From Sphingobacteriales bacterium UTBCD1 (lineage in GTDB: Bacteria > Bacteroidota > Bacteroidia > Chitinophagales > Chitinophagaceae): a stretch of 64,000 nt of DNA. This document shows, piece after piece, positions 52,051-62,528 of the stretch. Numbering within the stretch: the stretch's first letter is position 1; the number at the start of each line of letters is the position of its first letter. The notes under the pieces were generated by a model, which saw only the letters and a list, made by a program, of their open reading frames with translations, was not told the origin of the DNA and searched no databases. The stretch covers positions 1 to 64,000 of the forward strand of contig MWTC01000039.1 in the NCBI GenBank assembly GCA_002066995.1, written 5' to 3'. The translations under genes and the position numbers were made by a program.

Positions 52051-53454
52051 TTACGGGAGGCCTATTTCAAAATGTCTTTCGGGAATTTGAACATCTGCAA
52101 ATCCTTTTCCGACCAAACGCCTTTTAAAGTTTTGCTGTACTTCGTATTCACCGTGTACCAGGAACAACTGGCGTACCAGCTTTTTATCCTGGCAAGCAAG
52201 CCACTGACTCAGGTCTTCATAATCACCATGAGCACTCATGCTCCTGATGGACCCTATTTCAGCATTAACCTCATGAGTCACGCCAAATATGTTCACTTCT
52301 TTATCCCCGGCCAGCAGCCTGCCGCCAAGAGAATGAGGTTCACAATACCCGGTAAACAAGATGGTATTTCTGCTGTTCTCAATATTGTTGCTAATGTGGT
52401 GCTTCACCCTGCCGGCATCTCCCATTCCGCTTGCAGAAATGACGACCATCGGCCCGTTCTGAAAATTCAGCATTTTAGACTGGTCAACGGTTTTAATATA
52501 TTTTAATCCTCTAAAAGAAAATGGATCGCTATCCGACTGCATGATCTTCTGTACCCTTTTATTAAAATATTGCGGATATTTCTTAACGATCTCTGTAGCT
52601 GAGACGCTCAACGGGCTGTCCACAAAATAATTCAGGTCAGGTAAGCGGTTTTCGTTTTCCAACTGGTTCAGATCATACAATATCTCCTGTGTTCTGCCCA
52701 CGCTGAATGCAGGCATAATAAGTTTCCCCTTTCTTTGCAGGCAAGCTTTTTCAATCCAGCTGAGCAGGAGATCCGGCGTGGTGGTACTTTGATCATGAAG
52801 GCTGTCTCCATAAGTGGATTCCATAATAATATAATCTGCCTGTGGAAAATTTTCAGGAGATTTTAAAATCACATCCCTGTACCTGCCTACATCACCGCTG
52901 AAAGTGATATGCGTTTCTTTGCCATTTTCATTCACTTTCAGATTTACGCATGTGCTTCCAATGATATGGCCTGCATCGGTAAACATAGCCTGCACTCCTT
53001 CTATCACATCAAACCAGATATGATATTCAATTGTGACTAAATGCTGCACACTTCTCTTTGCATCATCCATAGTGTATAAAGGCCGGAGCGCCAGTTGCCC
53101 ATCCATCATCCTTCGCTTATTGGCATATTTGATATCGTCTTCCTGTATCTCCGCAGAATCCTGAAGTAGAACCTCCGTAAGGTCCCTTGTAGCGGGGGTA
53201 CAGAATATTTTTCCGTTGAAGCCATCTTTTACCAGTTTTGGTATCAGGCCGGAATGATCCACATGAGCATGTGACAAAATCATAGCATCTACTTCTGCGG
53301 GTTCAAAACCAAACTCCCTGTTCATCATATCTGTTTCCTTTCCCAACCCCTGGAACATACCACAATCCAATAAGACTTTTTTCCCGTTTTTTAAGGTGAG
53401 CAGATGCTTGGAACCTGTGACCGTTCTGGCTGCACCATGAAATGCAATTTTCAT
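52051..53454 (-). CDS. MBL-fold beta-CASP metallohydrolase (RNA-processing exonuclease-like)
   Basis: 467 residues with the metallo-beta-lactamase signature LSHAHVDHSG near residue 60, a beta-CASP insertion (the middle third, with PAFSVGRTQEILY), and the C-terminal MBL histidine motif SAHGDYEDLSQWL. The RMMDGQLALRPLYTMDDA region is also typical of bacterial and archaeal CPSF73-like proteins. It probably processes RNA ends in the cytosol; some members act on other phosphodiesters. It is preceded by a thioesterase-like gene after 11 bp. The substrate is not established. Confidence 0.88.
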   Translation of the reverse strand: MKIAFHGAARTVTGSKHLLTLKNGKKVLLDCGMFQGLGKETDMMNREFGFEPAEVDAMILSHAHVDHSGLIPKLVKDGFNGKIFCTPATRDLTEVLLQDSAEIQEDDIKYANKRRMMDGQLALRPLYTMDDAKRSVQHLVTIEYHIWFDVIEGVQAMFTDAGHIIGSTCVNLKVNENGKETHITFSGDVGRYRDVILKSPENFPQADYIIMESTYGDSLHDQSTTTPDLLLSWIEKACLQRKGKLIMPAFSVGRTQEILYDLNQLENENRLPDLNYFVDSPLSVSATEIVKKYPQYFNKRVQKIMQSDSDPFSFRGLKYIKTVDQSKMLNFQNGPMVVISASGMGDAGRVKHHISNNIENSRNTILFTGYCEPHSLGGRLLAGDKEVNIFGVTHEVNAEIGSIRSMSAHGDYEDLSQWLACQDKKLVRQLFLVHGEYEVQQNFKRRLVGKGFADVQIPERHFEIGLP

Positions 53455-53465
53455 ACAGATGATTT

Positions 53466-53966
53466 TTACTTTTTATTAATGTAATTTTTCACTTTAAAAG
53501 ACCAGGTTATAAAAAATTCCGCAATCTTTTCGCCTGCCTCATTGCGGCCAATTGATCTTACCTTCAAGACCTGAGCTTCTCCAGAAACAACAGCCAGTTC
53601 TATTGCCTGCCTTATCTGATCTCCCTCCTCACAAAGAAATATTGTTTTACCCGTCGCCTTTTTATAATAATCCGACTCCACCCGGATCACCAGCATGGAA
53701 ACAGCAGGAATTCTTTTATACAGATGAAGCAGCGACAAAGCCCCCGTACTCATCTCAGCCGCCATGCTCAGGCAGGCAAAATAGGTAGAACGAAATGGGT
53801 TTTTGGAAAACCATTTATAAGGAACAGTTACCTCACATTTTTTTTCACTGACTTCTTTTATCCGTACACCTGAAAAATATGCACTTGGAAGTTTTAATAA
53901 CAGGAACAACCTGAACTTTACCGGGTGCTTCATTATCCGGATAAATGTTGCGGAAGCGTTTTCCAT
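53466..53966 (-). CDS. DUF4442/YiiD-like hotdog-fold thioesterase-like protein
   Basis: 166 residues with a hotdog-like pattern: VSEKKCEVTVPYKWFSKNPFRSTYFACLSMAAEMSTG (the long central helix) and strands ending VRSIGRNEAGEKIAEFFITWSFKVK. Proteins of this family are often annotated as DUF4442 and are related to acyl-CoA thioesterases. No signal peptide is present. Its start codon directly abuts the stop of the upstream thioredoxin-like gene, so the two are probably co-translated. The activity is unproven. Confidence 0.75.
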   Translation of the reverse strand: MENASATFIRIMKHPVKFRLFLLLKLPSAYFSGVRIKEVSEKKCEVTVPYKWFSKNPFRSTYFACLSMAAEMSTGALSLLHLYKRIPAVSMLVIRVESDYYKKATGKTIFLCEEGDQIRQAIELAVVSGEAQVLKVRSIGRNEAGEKIAEFFITWSFKVKNYINKK

Positions 53967-54467
53967 TTATTGCTCTTTATACTGACCGGGATCCAGAGCT
54001 TTAGGCCGCCAGTTAGAGAAAAATTCAATTACTTTATTCTTCTCATAACTTTTCTTACCATCTTCAAGGTACCCCGAATTCTGAGTATGCAGCAACCTGC
54101 CCTCTCCATCCAGCACCAGGAATACGGGGAAGCCGAATCTTTGAGGATAACCAAACTTAGCCAGCAAAGTTGCATTGTAATTTTCTTTGCTGTAATTCAT
54201 ATGATACACCACAAAATCAGATCTTACCGTTGAATCAAGCTGCCTGTCATTTGTAATATAGTCATTGAAACGGGCACACCATATACACCAGTTGCCTCCT
54301 ACCTGAACAAAAACAAATTTTCCATTGGCTTTTGCCCTCTTAACCGCTGCCGCTATACTGTCTGCTGCATTATCTGCCGGATTATACAATTTGAAATTCG
54401 CCATATCCTGCGAAAACAATGTGTAGCTGCTAAACATCACAGTGAGCAAAAGCATTTTTCTTTTCAT
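53967..54467 (-). CDS. Periplasmic thioredoxin-fold protein
   Basis: 166 residues. An N-terminal signal peptide (about 1-19, ending near LFSQ) is followed by a thioredoxin-like domain with the redox motif WCIWCARF near residue 68 and cis-proline region FGFPVFLVLDGEG. This puts it in the envelope, reducing or relaying thiols. The motif CIWC differs from classical CGPC, as in other thioredoxin_7-like proteins. It is followed without spacing by the thioesterase-like gene. Confidence 0.85.
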   Translation of the reverse strand: MKRKMLLLTVMFSSYTLFSQDMANFKLYNPADNAADSIAAAVKRAKANGKFVFVQVGGNWCIWCARFNDYITNDRQLDSTVRSDFVVYHMNYSKENYNATLLAKFGYPQRFGFPVFLVLDGEGRLLHTQNSGYLEDGKKSYEKNKVIEFFSNWRPKALDPGQYKEQ

Positions 54468-54646
54468 ACAGGGAAAAATTTATCAAAGTTTCTTAAAAGT
54501 AGCACCTTCAAAGCAATTTTAAAGCAATGTGTTGATAAATAAATATTCTTTTTTCCAGGTAAACGGGGCATAATCCTGATCACAATAACTTTAAATAGCT
54601 TAATCCCTATTGCACCTGAAAACAGATCCCCGCCGGAAAGAAAATG

Positions 54647-55867
54647 CTACAAAAAATCCGTTATCACCTGGTTTCTTAACAGATCAGAAAATTCTTCTCT
54701 TTTACGAATAAGCTGTGCTTTCCCGTCTATGATCAATACCTCCGCAGGTTTCAGCCTTGAATTATAATTGGAAGACATTTCAAAGCCATATGCCCCGGCA
54801 TTATGAAACACAAGGTAATCCCCTTCCCTTACTTCACTTAAAGTACGCTCCCAGGCAAATGTGTCTGTTTCACAAATATTCCCGACAACCGAGTATTTTC
54901 TTTTTTCTCCGCCGGTATTGGATATATTTTCAATGTGATGATATGCATCATAAAACATAGGGCGGATGAGGTGATTAAATCCGCTGTTCACTCCTGCAAA
55001 AGTGGTAGCCTCTGTTTCTTTCAGCACATTGACCTGTGTGATAAAATATCCACACTGGCTGACAAGAAATTTTCCCGGCTCAAACCAAATCCGGAACTGT
55101 CTTCCGTTAGTCTTCTCATAATTAGTGAAGGTTTCAAAAATTTTTTCTGCCAGCCGCTGTATATCAATTTCCTTATCGCCCATTTTATAAGGCACTTTGA
55201 AACCACCTCCCAGGTCAATTGACTGCAAATCTTTAAATCCCGGAATTATTTCAAACAACACTTCAATACCTTTAATGAATATCTCTGCATCATCAATATC
55301 GCTTCCTGTATGAATGTGTAAAGTGCGTACCACTAAATCATGCCGGTTGACCAGTTCAAGGATTTTGCCGGCCTGGGCCACCGGTATCCCGAATTTACTT
55401 TTGTTATGGCCCGTAGATATTTTCAAATTACCGCCTGCCATTATATCGGGACGCAATCTTATCCCCACCGGGTAAGAATGTCCGAATCTCTTTCCGAATT
55501 TTTCCAGGTTAGAAAGGCTGTCAATATTAATATTCACGCCAAGTCCCTGCGCTTCTTCGATCTCGCTAAAAGAAATCCCATTTGCCGTGTACAGAATTTC
55601 GGAAGATTGAAATCCGGAATAAAGCGCCAGTTTTACTTCATTGATGGAGCTGCAGTCAATATTAGTGCCCAAAAACTTAAAATACTTTAATATATTCACG
55701 TTGGTCAATGCCTTACAGGCATAAAAAAAGACCACGTCACTTTTCTGAAAGGCCGTTTTTAGTTTTTGATATTGCTCTGCTATTTTTTCAATATGATAAA
55801 CATACAGAGGTGTTCCGAATTCCTGTGCAAGTTGTAACAGGTATTCATGTGATGGCTGCTCCGGCAT
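54647..55867 (-). CDS. lysA: Diaminopimelate decarboxylase
   Basis: 406 residues, the final enzyme of lysine synthesis: decarboxylates meso-diaminopimelate in the cytosol using PLP. Fold type III features are present: FFYACKALTN with the Schiff-base lysine near residue 52, HIHTGSDI near 190, DLGGGFKVPY near 222, EPGKFLV near 266 and CETDTFA near 333 with the second-subunit active-site Cys. It stands alone between scpB and the thioredoxin-like gene; the 91 bp gap on its upstream side does not show an exact promoter match. Confidence 0.93.
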   Translation of the reverse strand: MPEQPSHEYLLQLAQEFGTPLYVYHIEKIAEQYQKLKTAFQKSDVVFFYACKALTNVNILKYFKFLGTNIDCSSINEVKLALYSGFQSSEILYTANGISFSEIEEAQGLGVNINIDSLSNLEKFGKRFGHSYPVGIRLRPDIMAGGNLKISTGHNKSKFGIPVAQAGKILELVNRHDLVVRTLHIHTGSDIDDAEIFIKGIEVLFEIIPGFKDLQSIDLGGGFKVPYKMGDKEIDIQRLAEKIFETFTNYEKTNGRQFRIWFEPGKFLVSQCGYFITQVNVLKETEATTFAGVNSGFNHLIRPMFYDAYHHIENISNTGGEKRKYSVVGNICETDTFAWERTLSEVREGDYLVFHNAGAYGFEMSSNYNSRLKPAEVLIIDGKAQLIRKREEFSDLLRNQVITDFL

Positions 55868-55958
55868 AATTTGCTAAGATATTAAAGGCATGGTGCTGTT
55901 CCAAAATAACTACGTACCTGATAAATGGAGTGGCACATATAGGAAGATTTGTTCACTT

Positions 55959-56642
55959 TCAGTTTTCTTCTGTTGAATCGTTATCCGAATTGCTGATCAG
56001 TTCACCTGCTTCCGTAACCGATAATTCGGCTGTAGCAGAATCTTCTGAGGGTTGTTCCGTTTCAAACGGAGGGGTTTTTATTATTGTGGGTTCCACTGCA
56101 TCCTCCGGGTTTATTTCTTTAAGCTTCGGCAATTCTTCAGGTGAATTGATGCCGAAATAATCCATGAAGTTTCTGGAAGTTGAGTATAAAAGGGGCTGGC
56201 CCGGCGAGTGTTCATTTCTCCCGCTGATAACGATCAGTTCTTTTTCCAGTAAACGTTGTACCGTATAATCACAGTTCACGCCGCGGATAGCTTCTATCTC
56301 ACCTTTTGTAATGGGCTGTTTGTAGGCGATGATGGCGAGGGTTTCTAATGCTGCTGCAGAAAGTCTTTTCAAAAATTTATCCCCGTTTAACAGCGCCACC
56401 GTTTTGTGAAATTCCTGCTTGGTGAGAAATTGCCAGCCGCCTCCTGTCATTTTTACTTCAAAGGGATAAAATCCCGAGTGGTATTTTTCAACAATTGCAC
56501 CGATTGCATTTTCTACCTGCCCGGCAGTAATTTTTTCTTCCAGAATATTATCCGCCAGTTCTGTGATTTCTGCCGTGGATAAAGGTTTATCACTCGCAAA
56601 AATGAGAGCTTCGATATGAGGTACCAGATCTGCTATTCCCAT
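55959..56642 (-). CDS. scpB: Segregation and condensation protein B
   Basis: 227 residues with the tandem winged-helix arrangement of ScpB: LVPHIEALIFASDKPLSTAEITEL, FLKRLSAAALETLAIIAYKQPITKGEIEAIRGVNCDYTVQRLLEKELIVISGR, and SPGQPLLYSTSRNFMDYFGINSPEELPKL. The acidic, low-complexity C-terminus (after about 180) is variable in the family. It bridges Smc and ScpA in chromosome condensation. No scpA is present nearby, which is not unusual in Bacteroidota. Confidence 0.93.
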   Translation of the reverse strand: MGIADLVPHIEALIFASDKPLSTAEITELADNILEEKITAGQVENAIGAIVEKYHSGFYPFEVKMTGGGWQFLTKQEFHKTVALLNGDKFLKRLSAAALETLAIIAYKQPITKGEIEAIRGVNCDYTVQRLLEKELIVISGRNEHSPGQPLLYSTSRNFMDYFGINSPEELPKLKEINPEDAVEPTIIKTPPFETEQPSEDSATAELSVTEAGELISNSDNDSTEEN

Positions 56643-56788
56643 AGTTTAAATTAATTTATATAACGGACAATTAGAATCTTCAACTATTACAACGAATGTA
56701 CTATTGTAGTGTGAAAATTTTAAATACAATTATCAACAGTTAAAAAAAATCATCATTAAAATAACGAATAAACAAAGCGCCAGTCGTT

Positions 56789-57670
56789 TTATCCCTGCAA
56801 TGCGGCCGCACCGCTCACGATTTCCGTAAGCTCGGTTGTTATTGCTGCCTGTCTTGCCCTGTTGTAAGAGATCTTTAATGCCCGCAGCATCTCATTGGCA
56901 TTTTCCGTAGCCTTGTCCATTGCCGTCATGCGGGCGCCATGTTCGGAAGCATTGGAATCCAGGATGACTTTATACAATTGAGTATTAAGAATCCGGGGCA
57001 TCAGCTCGGCAACAAGTTGCTCTTTAGCCGGTTCAAAAATAAAATCTGCCCTGTTGCCCCCCTTCTTTCCTGCAACTTTAGGTATTGGAAGAAACCGCTC
57101 TACAACGAAGCGCTGTGTGCCAGCATTCTTAAACTCGCTATATATGATCTCTACGGCATCAACTTGTTTGCTTCTGAAAGAATGTATTGCCGCCTGTGCG
57201 CAAACCTGCACATTTTCAAAAGTGAGATTCTGGAAAATATCCTTATAGGTAGCTTCCGTATTGTATTTATGCTTTACAAAATGTTCGTATCCCTTTTTTC
57301 CGATACTCCAGATGGTCACATTGCCTTTTTTATTCTGATCTGCATATTTTTCCGCAATGGTTGCTTTGGCAAGTTTGATCAGGTTAGCATTGAAAGCACC
57401 GCACAATCCCCTGTCACTGGTCACTACTATCAGCAGTACTTTTTCAACAGTTCTTTCGGCTGCCAAAGTCATTTCACTGCCCCCTTCGCTGCTGCTTACA
57501 ATATTACTCAGCAACTCCTGCAGTTTTTTAGCATAAGGCCGCATCTGAATTATGGCATCCTGTGCCCTGCGCAGTTTTGCCGCACTCACCATTTTCATTG
57601 CCTTCGTTATCTGCTGGGTGCTTTGAACGGACCCGATCCTGTTTCTTACTTCTTTAAGTTGACCTGGCAT
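56789..57670 (-). CDS. atpG: F1Fo ATP synthase subunit gamma
   Basis: 293 residues of the central stalk: N-terminal coiled helix MPGQLKEVRNRIGSVQSTQQITKAMKMVSAAKLRRAQDA, VTSDRGLCGAFNANL and the C-terminal ASEHGARMTAMDKATENANEMLRALKISYNRARQAAITTELTEIVSGAAAL. It couples rotation to ATP synthesis. The genes normally beside it (atpA, atpH) are absent here: the upstream neighbour is a lipoprotein gene on the same strand, 160 bp away. Confidence 0.96.
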   Translation of the reverse strand: MPGQLKEVRNRIGSVQSTQQITKAMKMVSAAKLRRAQDAIIQMRPYAKKLQELLSNIVSSSEGGSEMTLAAERTVEKVLLIVVTSDRGLCGAFNANLIKLAKATIAEKYADQNKKGNVTIWSIGKKGYEHFVKHKYNTEATYKDIFQNLTFENVQVCAQAAIHSFRSKQVDAVEIIYSEFKNAGTQRFVVERFLPIPKVAGKKGGNRADFIFEPAKEQLVAELMPRILNTQLYKVILDSNASEHGARMTAMDKATENANEMLRALKISYNRARQAAITTELTEIVSGAAALQG

Positions 57671-57765
57671 ATTAAATTTCTTGTTTTTGGGCTATGTGCC
57701 ATCAGCCATTTTTTCATTATTCACAATCCTGATGGCCTCCGCCTGTAGAATATCATTCGGCGGGC

Positions 57766-57773
57766 AAAGGTAT
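57766..57773 (-). promoter_or_regulatory. Bacteroidota-type -7 promoter element for atpG
   Basis: On the minus strand the sequence reads TACCTTTG, an exact match to TAnnTTTG, ending about 95 bp before the atpG start. A good -33 TTTG was not found at the expected distance, so the assignment rests on the -7 element and position alone. Confidence 0.45.
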
Positions 57774-57829
57774 GTACAGAACAGTGAAATTCAATATCAA
57801 CTATTAAAGAATTAATCCACAAAAATAAG

Positions 57830-58525
57830 CTATTCCTGCAAAGTGAAATCCCTTTTTATCCCATAAGAAAATGACAAATGCCCCCCTTCTCTTGTAGCTT
57901 CTTTTACCGGCTTATCCATTTCCTTTGACAATTCAAGGTAAACAGGGCCGTTGACTACTTTTTGAAGATCTCTTTTACTGATCGTAATGCGTCCATTTCT
58001 TACGGTATCCACCCTGTTGATATCAGAGCTGGAAAATGCCGTATCAGTCAATAATACCCGGACATAATCCACGGGAGCAAGGCCATCTATATCAAGAACA
58101 AGGTCATTTCGCCTGACTATTTCAGGTATGACAGTTTTCAAAGTGATGGGTTGAAAATCAAATTCTTCTTTGTACTCTTTTTTATCCAGGTCAGTAAATA
58201 TTATTGTATGCTTCCCGGTAAAATTCTGCACCGGAACAGAAACCTCATAATAAGCCCCCGAAAATCTTGAACTATCCACCTGAATTTCTTTACCGTCCAG
58301 CTCAACTTTTGCCGGCTTATCCAATACCAGGGTTGTTCCATCCGGCCCCGAAAATCGGTACTGTATAAACACGGTCACATCATCTCTGCCTTCTTCCCCG
58401 GAAATCCTGTAATCAAAATATACGGATTGAGGGTCAACATCCTTATTATTGCCGATTTCATTGCTGGAACACGAGAGGAGCAGAACTAAAATGAAGGCAG
58501 TAAGAGTGATAGTATAATATTTCAT
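57830..58525 (-). CDS. Lipoprotein of unknown function
   Basis: 231 residues from the ATG at 58525, chosen because it yields a signal peptide with lipobox LLSC (Cys19); the longest open frame adds 27 unlikely residues. The rest is beta-rich with no motif I recognise. Segments of the type YFDYRISGEEGRDDVTVFIQYRF, KHTIIFTDLDKKEYKEEF and GPVYLELSKEMDKPVKE suggest immunoglobulin-like strands. It should sit in the outer or inner membrane facing the periplasm. It is followed by atpG, which need not be functionally related. Confidence 0.72.
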   Translation of the reverse strand: MKYYTITLTAFILVLLLSCSSNEIGNNKDVDPQSVYFDYRISGEEGRDDVTVFIQYRFSGPDGTTLVLDKPAKVELDGKEIQVDSSRFSGAYYEVSVPVQNFTGKHTIIFTDLDKKEYKEEFDFQPITLKTVIPEIVRRNDLVLDIDGLAPVDYVRVLLTDTAFSSSDINRVDTVRNGRITISKRDLQKVVNGPVYLELSKEMDKPVKEATREGGHLSFSYGIKRDFTLQE

Positions 58526-58922
58526 AAAATGAGTTTGAAATTTATTCCGGGAGCGAGAATAAAGTTCGTTAAAGAAAAGATAATTACCATTAACCGGAGT
58601 TTTCAAACGGGGCCAGAATAATTATCCAATTAATACAACCGTGTGTACGACCCGGCAATTCCGGCCAGGCCTTTCAAAAACCGGCAAACAGACTCCCGAC
58701 TATTGATTATCTTTGCACACCTGTTGAACAGGAAGTAATTATGTCAATTTGGCTCACAGGAAAATGTAGCATTTTTTTTGACAAAAATTAAGTTCAGTTG
58801 AGCCGTCCGGTCAAATAAAAAATGAATTTGAGTTAAAAAAATTATTCGGTCTTTTGATGAATGATCCGATGGCTTTCCTGATCCAAAATACTAATCAAAC
58901 AATTATTAAATCCCGATAATCA
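58526..58922. other. Divergent intergenic region between lipoprotein gene and secA
   Basis: 397 bp without a gene. It contains the -7 element TATCTTTG (58708-58715) oriented towards secA. Nothing else was recognised, and no promoter match was found for the lipoprotein gene. Confidence 0.6.
58708..58715 (+). promoter_or_regulatory. Bacteroidota-type -7 promoter element for secA
   Basis: TATCTTTG matches TAnnTTTG exactly and is followed by CAC, a sequence style common at Bacteroidota promoters. The secA start lies 207 bp downstream, which would leave a long leader. A clear -33 TTTG is not seen at normal spacing. Confidence 0.5.
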
Positions 58923-61900
58923 ATGGCTGGCATTCTTGCAAAGATCTTTGGCGGCAACAAGTCGGAAAAAGATGTAAAAAAGATCTCTCCCTATGTCGAG
59001 AAGATCAATGATTTTTTTAAAAAGTATCAATTACTTTCCAATGACGATCTCCGGAATAAAACACAGGAGTTCCGGAACCGCATCAAAGAACACCTGTCAA
59101 CTATAGACAATCAGATCGCATCAAAAAGCGGGGAAGCGGAATCGCTTCATTTCAACGACCTGCTTGGCAAAGACGCTATTTACCAGGAAGTGGACAAGTT
59201 AAAAAAAGACAGGGATAAAGAAATTGAAAAAGTGTTGCTTGAGATTCTTCCCGAAGCCTTTGCGGTAGTAAAAGAAACTTCAAGACGTTTTAAAGAAAAC
59301 GCAGAAATGGTGGCTACGGCCACACAATTGGACCGCGACCTTAGCGTGAAAAAGGACTATGTGAAGATCAATGGTGAAAAGTCCATATTTAACAACTCGT
59401 GGACTGCAGCCGGTGGGCAGATCACCTGGAATATGATCCACTATGATGTGCAGTTGATCGGAGGCGTTGTGTTGCACCAGGGTAAAATCGCCGAGATGGC
59501 TACCGGTGAAGGTAAAACTTTAGTATCCACTCTTCCGGCATACCTGAATGCATTGGCTGGAGAAGGGGTTCACATCGTTACTGTAAATGATTACCTCGCC
59601 CGCCGCGACCAGGAATGGAATGGCCCGATCTTCGAATGGCTCGGTATTACTGTTGATTGTATCGACAAACATCAACCCAATAGCGAAGAAAGAAGAAAAG
59701 CATACTTAGCTGACATTACCTATGGCACCAACAATGAGTTTGGCTTTGATTACCTCCGTGACAACATGGTACACTCGCCTGAAGAAATGGTGCAGCGCAA
59801 GCATCATTATGCAATGGTGGATGAGGTAGACTCAGTATTGATTGATGATGCAAGAACACCATTGATCATTTCCGGCCCCGTAGCTAAAGGCGATGATCAG
59901 CAATATCATATTCATAAGCCCAGAGTACAGCAGTTGGTGCAGGAGCAGGAACGGATTGCAAGAAACTGTCTCAGTGAAGCCAGGAAACGCTTTGCCGAAG
60001 GCGATGATGATCCTAAAGGAGGCGGCTTGTACCTGTACCGGGCCTACAGAGGCCTGCCCAAATATAGCCCGCTGATCAAATTCCTGAGCGAGCCGGGCAT
60101 TAAAGTAAAAATGCAAAAAGCAGAGAATTATTACCTGCAGGACCAGATGCGCAACATGCACATTGTAGATGAAGGATTACTTTTTCAAATTGACGAAAAA
60201 AACAATTCGGTTGAATTAACTGATAAAGGAATTGCCGCCATCACCAAATCGGGAGAGGATCCTGATTTCTTCATCATGCCGGACATTGGTAATAAACTTG
60301 CGGAGATCGAGAAGAGCGAAATGCCCAATGAAGAAAAGCTGAAACAAAAAGAAGTATTGTTGAATGATTATGCACAGAAAGCAGACCGCATTCACTCGGT
60401 TCAGCAATTGCTGAAAGCATACACGCTTTTTGAAAAAGATGTGGAATATGTGGTGATGGATGGAGCTATCAAGATCGTGGACGAACAAACCGGACGTATC
60501 CTTGAAGGCAGAAGGTATTCAGATGGTTTGCACCAGGCTATTGAAGCAAAAGAAAGTGTAAAAATCGAAGCTGCAACACAAACTTATGCTACCATTACCT
60601 TACAGAATTATTTTCGTATGTATCACAAGCTGGCCGGTATGACCGGTACGGCAGAAACCGAAGCTTCGGAATTGTGGAGTATTTACAAACTGGACGTAGT
60701 GAGCATTCCTACTAACCTGCCAATGGTCCGGGATGACCACAACGACCTGGTATATAAAACCAAGAGAGAAAAATATAAATCGGTTATTGATGAAATTGAA
60801 AAACTTCGCAATGCAGGAAGGCCTGCACTGGTAGGTACCACTTCAGTGGAAGTGAGTGAACTGCTCAGCCGCATGCTGCAACAGAAAAAGATTCAGCATA
60901 ATGTACTCAACGCAAAACAACATGCCCGGGAAGCACAGATCGTTGCTGAAGCAGGATTAGCAGGTGCCGTAACCATAGCTACCAACATGGCCGGCCGCGG
61001 TACGGATATCAAACTTGGCCCCGGTGTGAAAGAAGCCGGCGGGCTTGCAATAATAGGAACAGAAAGACATGAGAGCCGCCGTGTGGACAGGCAGCTGAGA
61101 GGCCGTGCAGGAAGGCAGGGAGACCCCGGAACTTCACAGTTCTATGTTTCACTGGAAGACGACCTGATGCGTATGTTCGGCAGCGAACGTATTGCAGGGC
61201 TGATGGATAAGCTTGGATACAAAGAGGGTGATGTGATCCAGCACAGCATGATCAGCAACAGCATCCAGCGGGCTCAAAAGAAAGTGGAAGAAAATAACTT
61301 CGGCATAAGAAAGCGTTTGCTGGAATATGATGACGTGATGAACAAACAGCGTAATGTAGTGTATGCAAAAAGAAATCATGCATTGTTTGGCGAGAGACTT
61401 GCTTTGGATATTGATAATGCTTTTTCCGTTGTGGCAGAAAGTCTCGTGGCCGGCTTCAGGGAACAGGACGATTATGAAGGATTTAAACTCGCATGCATTG
61501 TCAACTTTGCGTTCGATACAAAGATCACTGAAGATGAATTCAAACGTGGTGAGCTGAATTCGGTAATAGATAAACTATACAATGAAGCCACTTCAAACTA
61601 TCACAATCATAAGGAACAATTAGAGAAGCAGGCTCTTCCTATTTTCAAAAATATAAGAGTAACCCAGGGTGCGCAGATCGAGAATGTGGTTGTGCCGTTT
61701 ACTGACGGACGAAAAGGACTTAATGCACTTACCAACCTGGATAAAACCCTTAAAACAGAGGGGAAAGAACTAACCGCAACTCTTGAAAAGACCATAACAC
61801 TCGTGGTGATAGACGATGCATGGAAAGAGCACCTGCGTGCCATGGACGACCTGAAACAAAGCGTACAGACGGCATACCTGGAACAGAAAGATCCACTGGT

Positions 61901-62273
61901 CATTTATAAAATGGAAGCTTTCCAGCAATTCAAGAACATGGACTCGGAAGTAAACAGGGATATTGTCTCTTTCCTCTGTCATTCTTCACTCCCTGTACAA
62001 CAGGAACAACATGAGGGAAGACAGACTGCAATGCCTGCTTTAAGAGAAGGCCGGCAGGAAAAAACGGATTATTCAAAGATGCGTGCCAACAAGGAAGAAG
62101 TGGATGCAGCAGGACAGGATTATGCCGCTAATGAAAATGATTATTTCGATCCTTCAGATGGCACTGCAGTGAAGCAAGCACCCATTAAGGCCGCACCAAA
62201 GATCGGAAGGAATGATCCTTGCCCCTGCGGAAGCGGAAAGAAATACAAGCATTGCCACGGAAAGGAAGCATAA
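58923..62273 (+). CDS. secA: Protein translocase ATPase SecA
   Basis: 1116 residues, longer than the Escherichia coli protein of about 900 but normal for Bacteroidota. NBD1 contains [13 protein letters not shown] (about 193-205) and [17 protein letters not shown] (about 299-315); NBD2 shows [14 protein letters not shown] and [14 protein letters not shown]. The preprotein cross-linking and scaffold regions follow. The C-terminus ends in a SEC-C zinc motif, [16 protein letters not shown]. It drives secretion of unfolded proteins through SecYEG, including cargo such as the T9SS protein here. Confidence 0.97.
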   Translation: MAGILAKIFGGNKSEKDVKKISPYVEKINDFFKKYQLLSNDDLRNKTQEFRNRIKEHLSTIDNQIASKSGEAESLHFNDLLGKDAIYQEVDKLKKDRDKEIEKVLLEILPEAFAVVKETSRRFKENAEMVATATQLDRDLSVKKDYVKINGEKSIFNNSWTAAGGQITWNMIHYDVQLIGGVVLHQGKIAEMATGEGKTLVSTLPAYLNALAGEGVHIVTVNDYLARRDQEWNGPIFEWLGITVDCIDKHQPNSEERRKAYLADITYGTNNEFGFDYLRDNMVHSPEEMVQRKHHYAMVDEVDSVLIDDARTPLIISGPVAKGDDQQYHIHKPRVQQLVQEQERIARNCLSEARKRFAEGDDDPKGGGLYLYRAYRGLPKYSPLIKFLSEPGIKVKMQKAENYYLQDQMRNMHIVDEGLLFQIDEKNNSVELTDKGIAAITKSGEDPDFFIMPDIGNKLAEIEKSEMPNEEKLKQKEVLLNDYAQKADRIHSVQQLLKAYTLFEKDVEYVVMDGAIKIVDEQTGRILEGRRYSDGLHQAIEAKESVKIEAATQTYATITLQNYFRMYHKLAGMTGTAETEASELWSIYKLDVVSIPTNLPMVRDDHNDLVYKTKREKYKSVIDEIEKLRNAGRPALVGTTSVEVSELLSRMLQQKKIQHNVLNAKQHAREAQIVAEAGLAGAVTIATNMAGRGTDIKLGPGVKEAGGLAIIGTERHESRRVDRQLRGRAGRQGDPGTSQFYVSLEDDLMRMFGSERIAGLMDKLGYKEGDVIQHSMISNSIQRAQKKVEENNFGIRKRLLEYDDVMNKQRNVVYAKRNHALFGERLALDIDNAFSVVAESLVAGFREQDDYEGFKLACIVNFAFDTKITEDEFKRGELNSVIDKLYNEATSNYHNHKEQLEKQALPIFKNIRVTQGAQIENVVVPFTDGRKGLNALTNLDKTLKTEGKELTATLEKTITLVVIDDAWKEHLRAMDDLKQSVQTAYLEQKDPLVIYKMEAFQQFKNMDSEVNRDIVSFLCHSSLPVQQEQHEGRQTAMPALREGRQEKTDYSKMRANKEEVDAAGQDYAANENDYFDPSDGTAVKQAPIKAAPKIGRNDPCPCGSGKKYKHCHGKEA

Positions 62274-62295
62274 TAAAAAAATGATTTAACCGGTG

Positions 62296-62330
62296 AAACC
62301 TCTGTAAAAAAACTTTATGGAGGTTTTTTT
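62296..62330 (+). terminator. Rho-independent terminator of secA
   Basis: AAACCTCTGTAAA (62296-62308) and TTTATGGAGGTTT (62314-62326) form a 13 bp stem with two G-U pairs and a 5 nt loop, followed by a T-run to 62330. It begins 23 bp after the secA stop. Confidence 0.9.
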
Positions 62331-62520
62331 ATTAATGGCCTCCCGCCTGCTCCCTTTTTCAACAAAGGCATTCTCAGGGAGAAAAAGGCGAGCCTGTTAA
62401 TCAGGAACAGGTTGATTTTCTGCTTCACGTTAAACTTTTATTTTAAATGTTCATCCCCGGGCAGCAACTTTTTTTTCAAGGTTTAGGTTAAACACGAAAA
62501 CCCCTAATGAAACTTATTAC

Positions 62521-62528
62521 TAAATTTG
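62521..62528 (+). promoter_or_regulatory. Possible -7 promoter element for the mgtC-like gene
   Basis: TAAATTTG is an exact TAnnTTTG match 101 bp before the gene. The -33 TTTG is missing at normal spacing, and such AT-rich octamers arise by chance, so the call is weak. Confidence 0.33.

Noticed and set aside
52072-52506. 144-codon plus-strand frame opposite the MBL gene
   Set aside because: Lies wholly within the conserved MBL coding sequence on the other strand.
56939-57748. 269-codon plus-strand frame opposite atpG
   Set aside because: It is the antisense of atpG, which is a clear conserved gene; the antisense frame shows no protein-like features.
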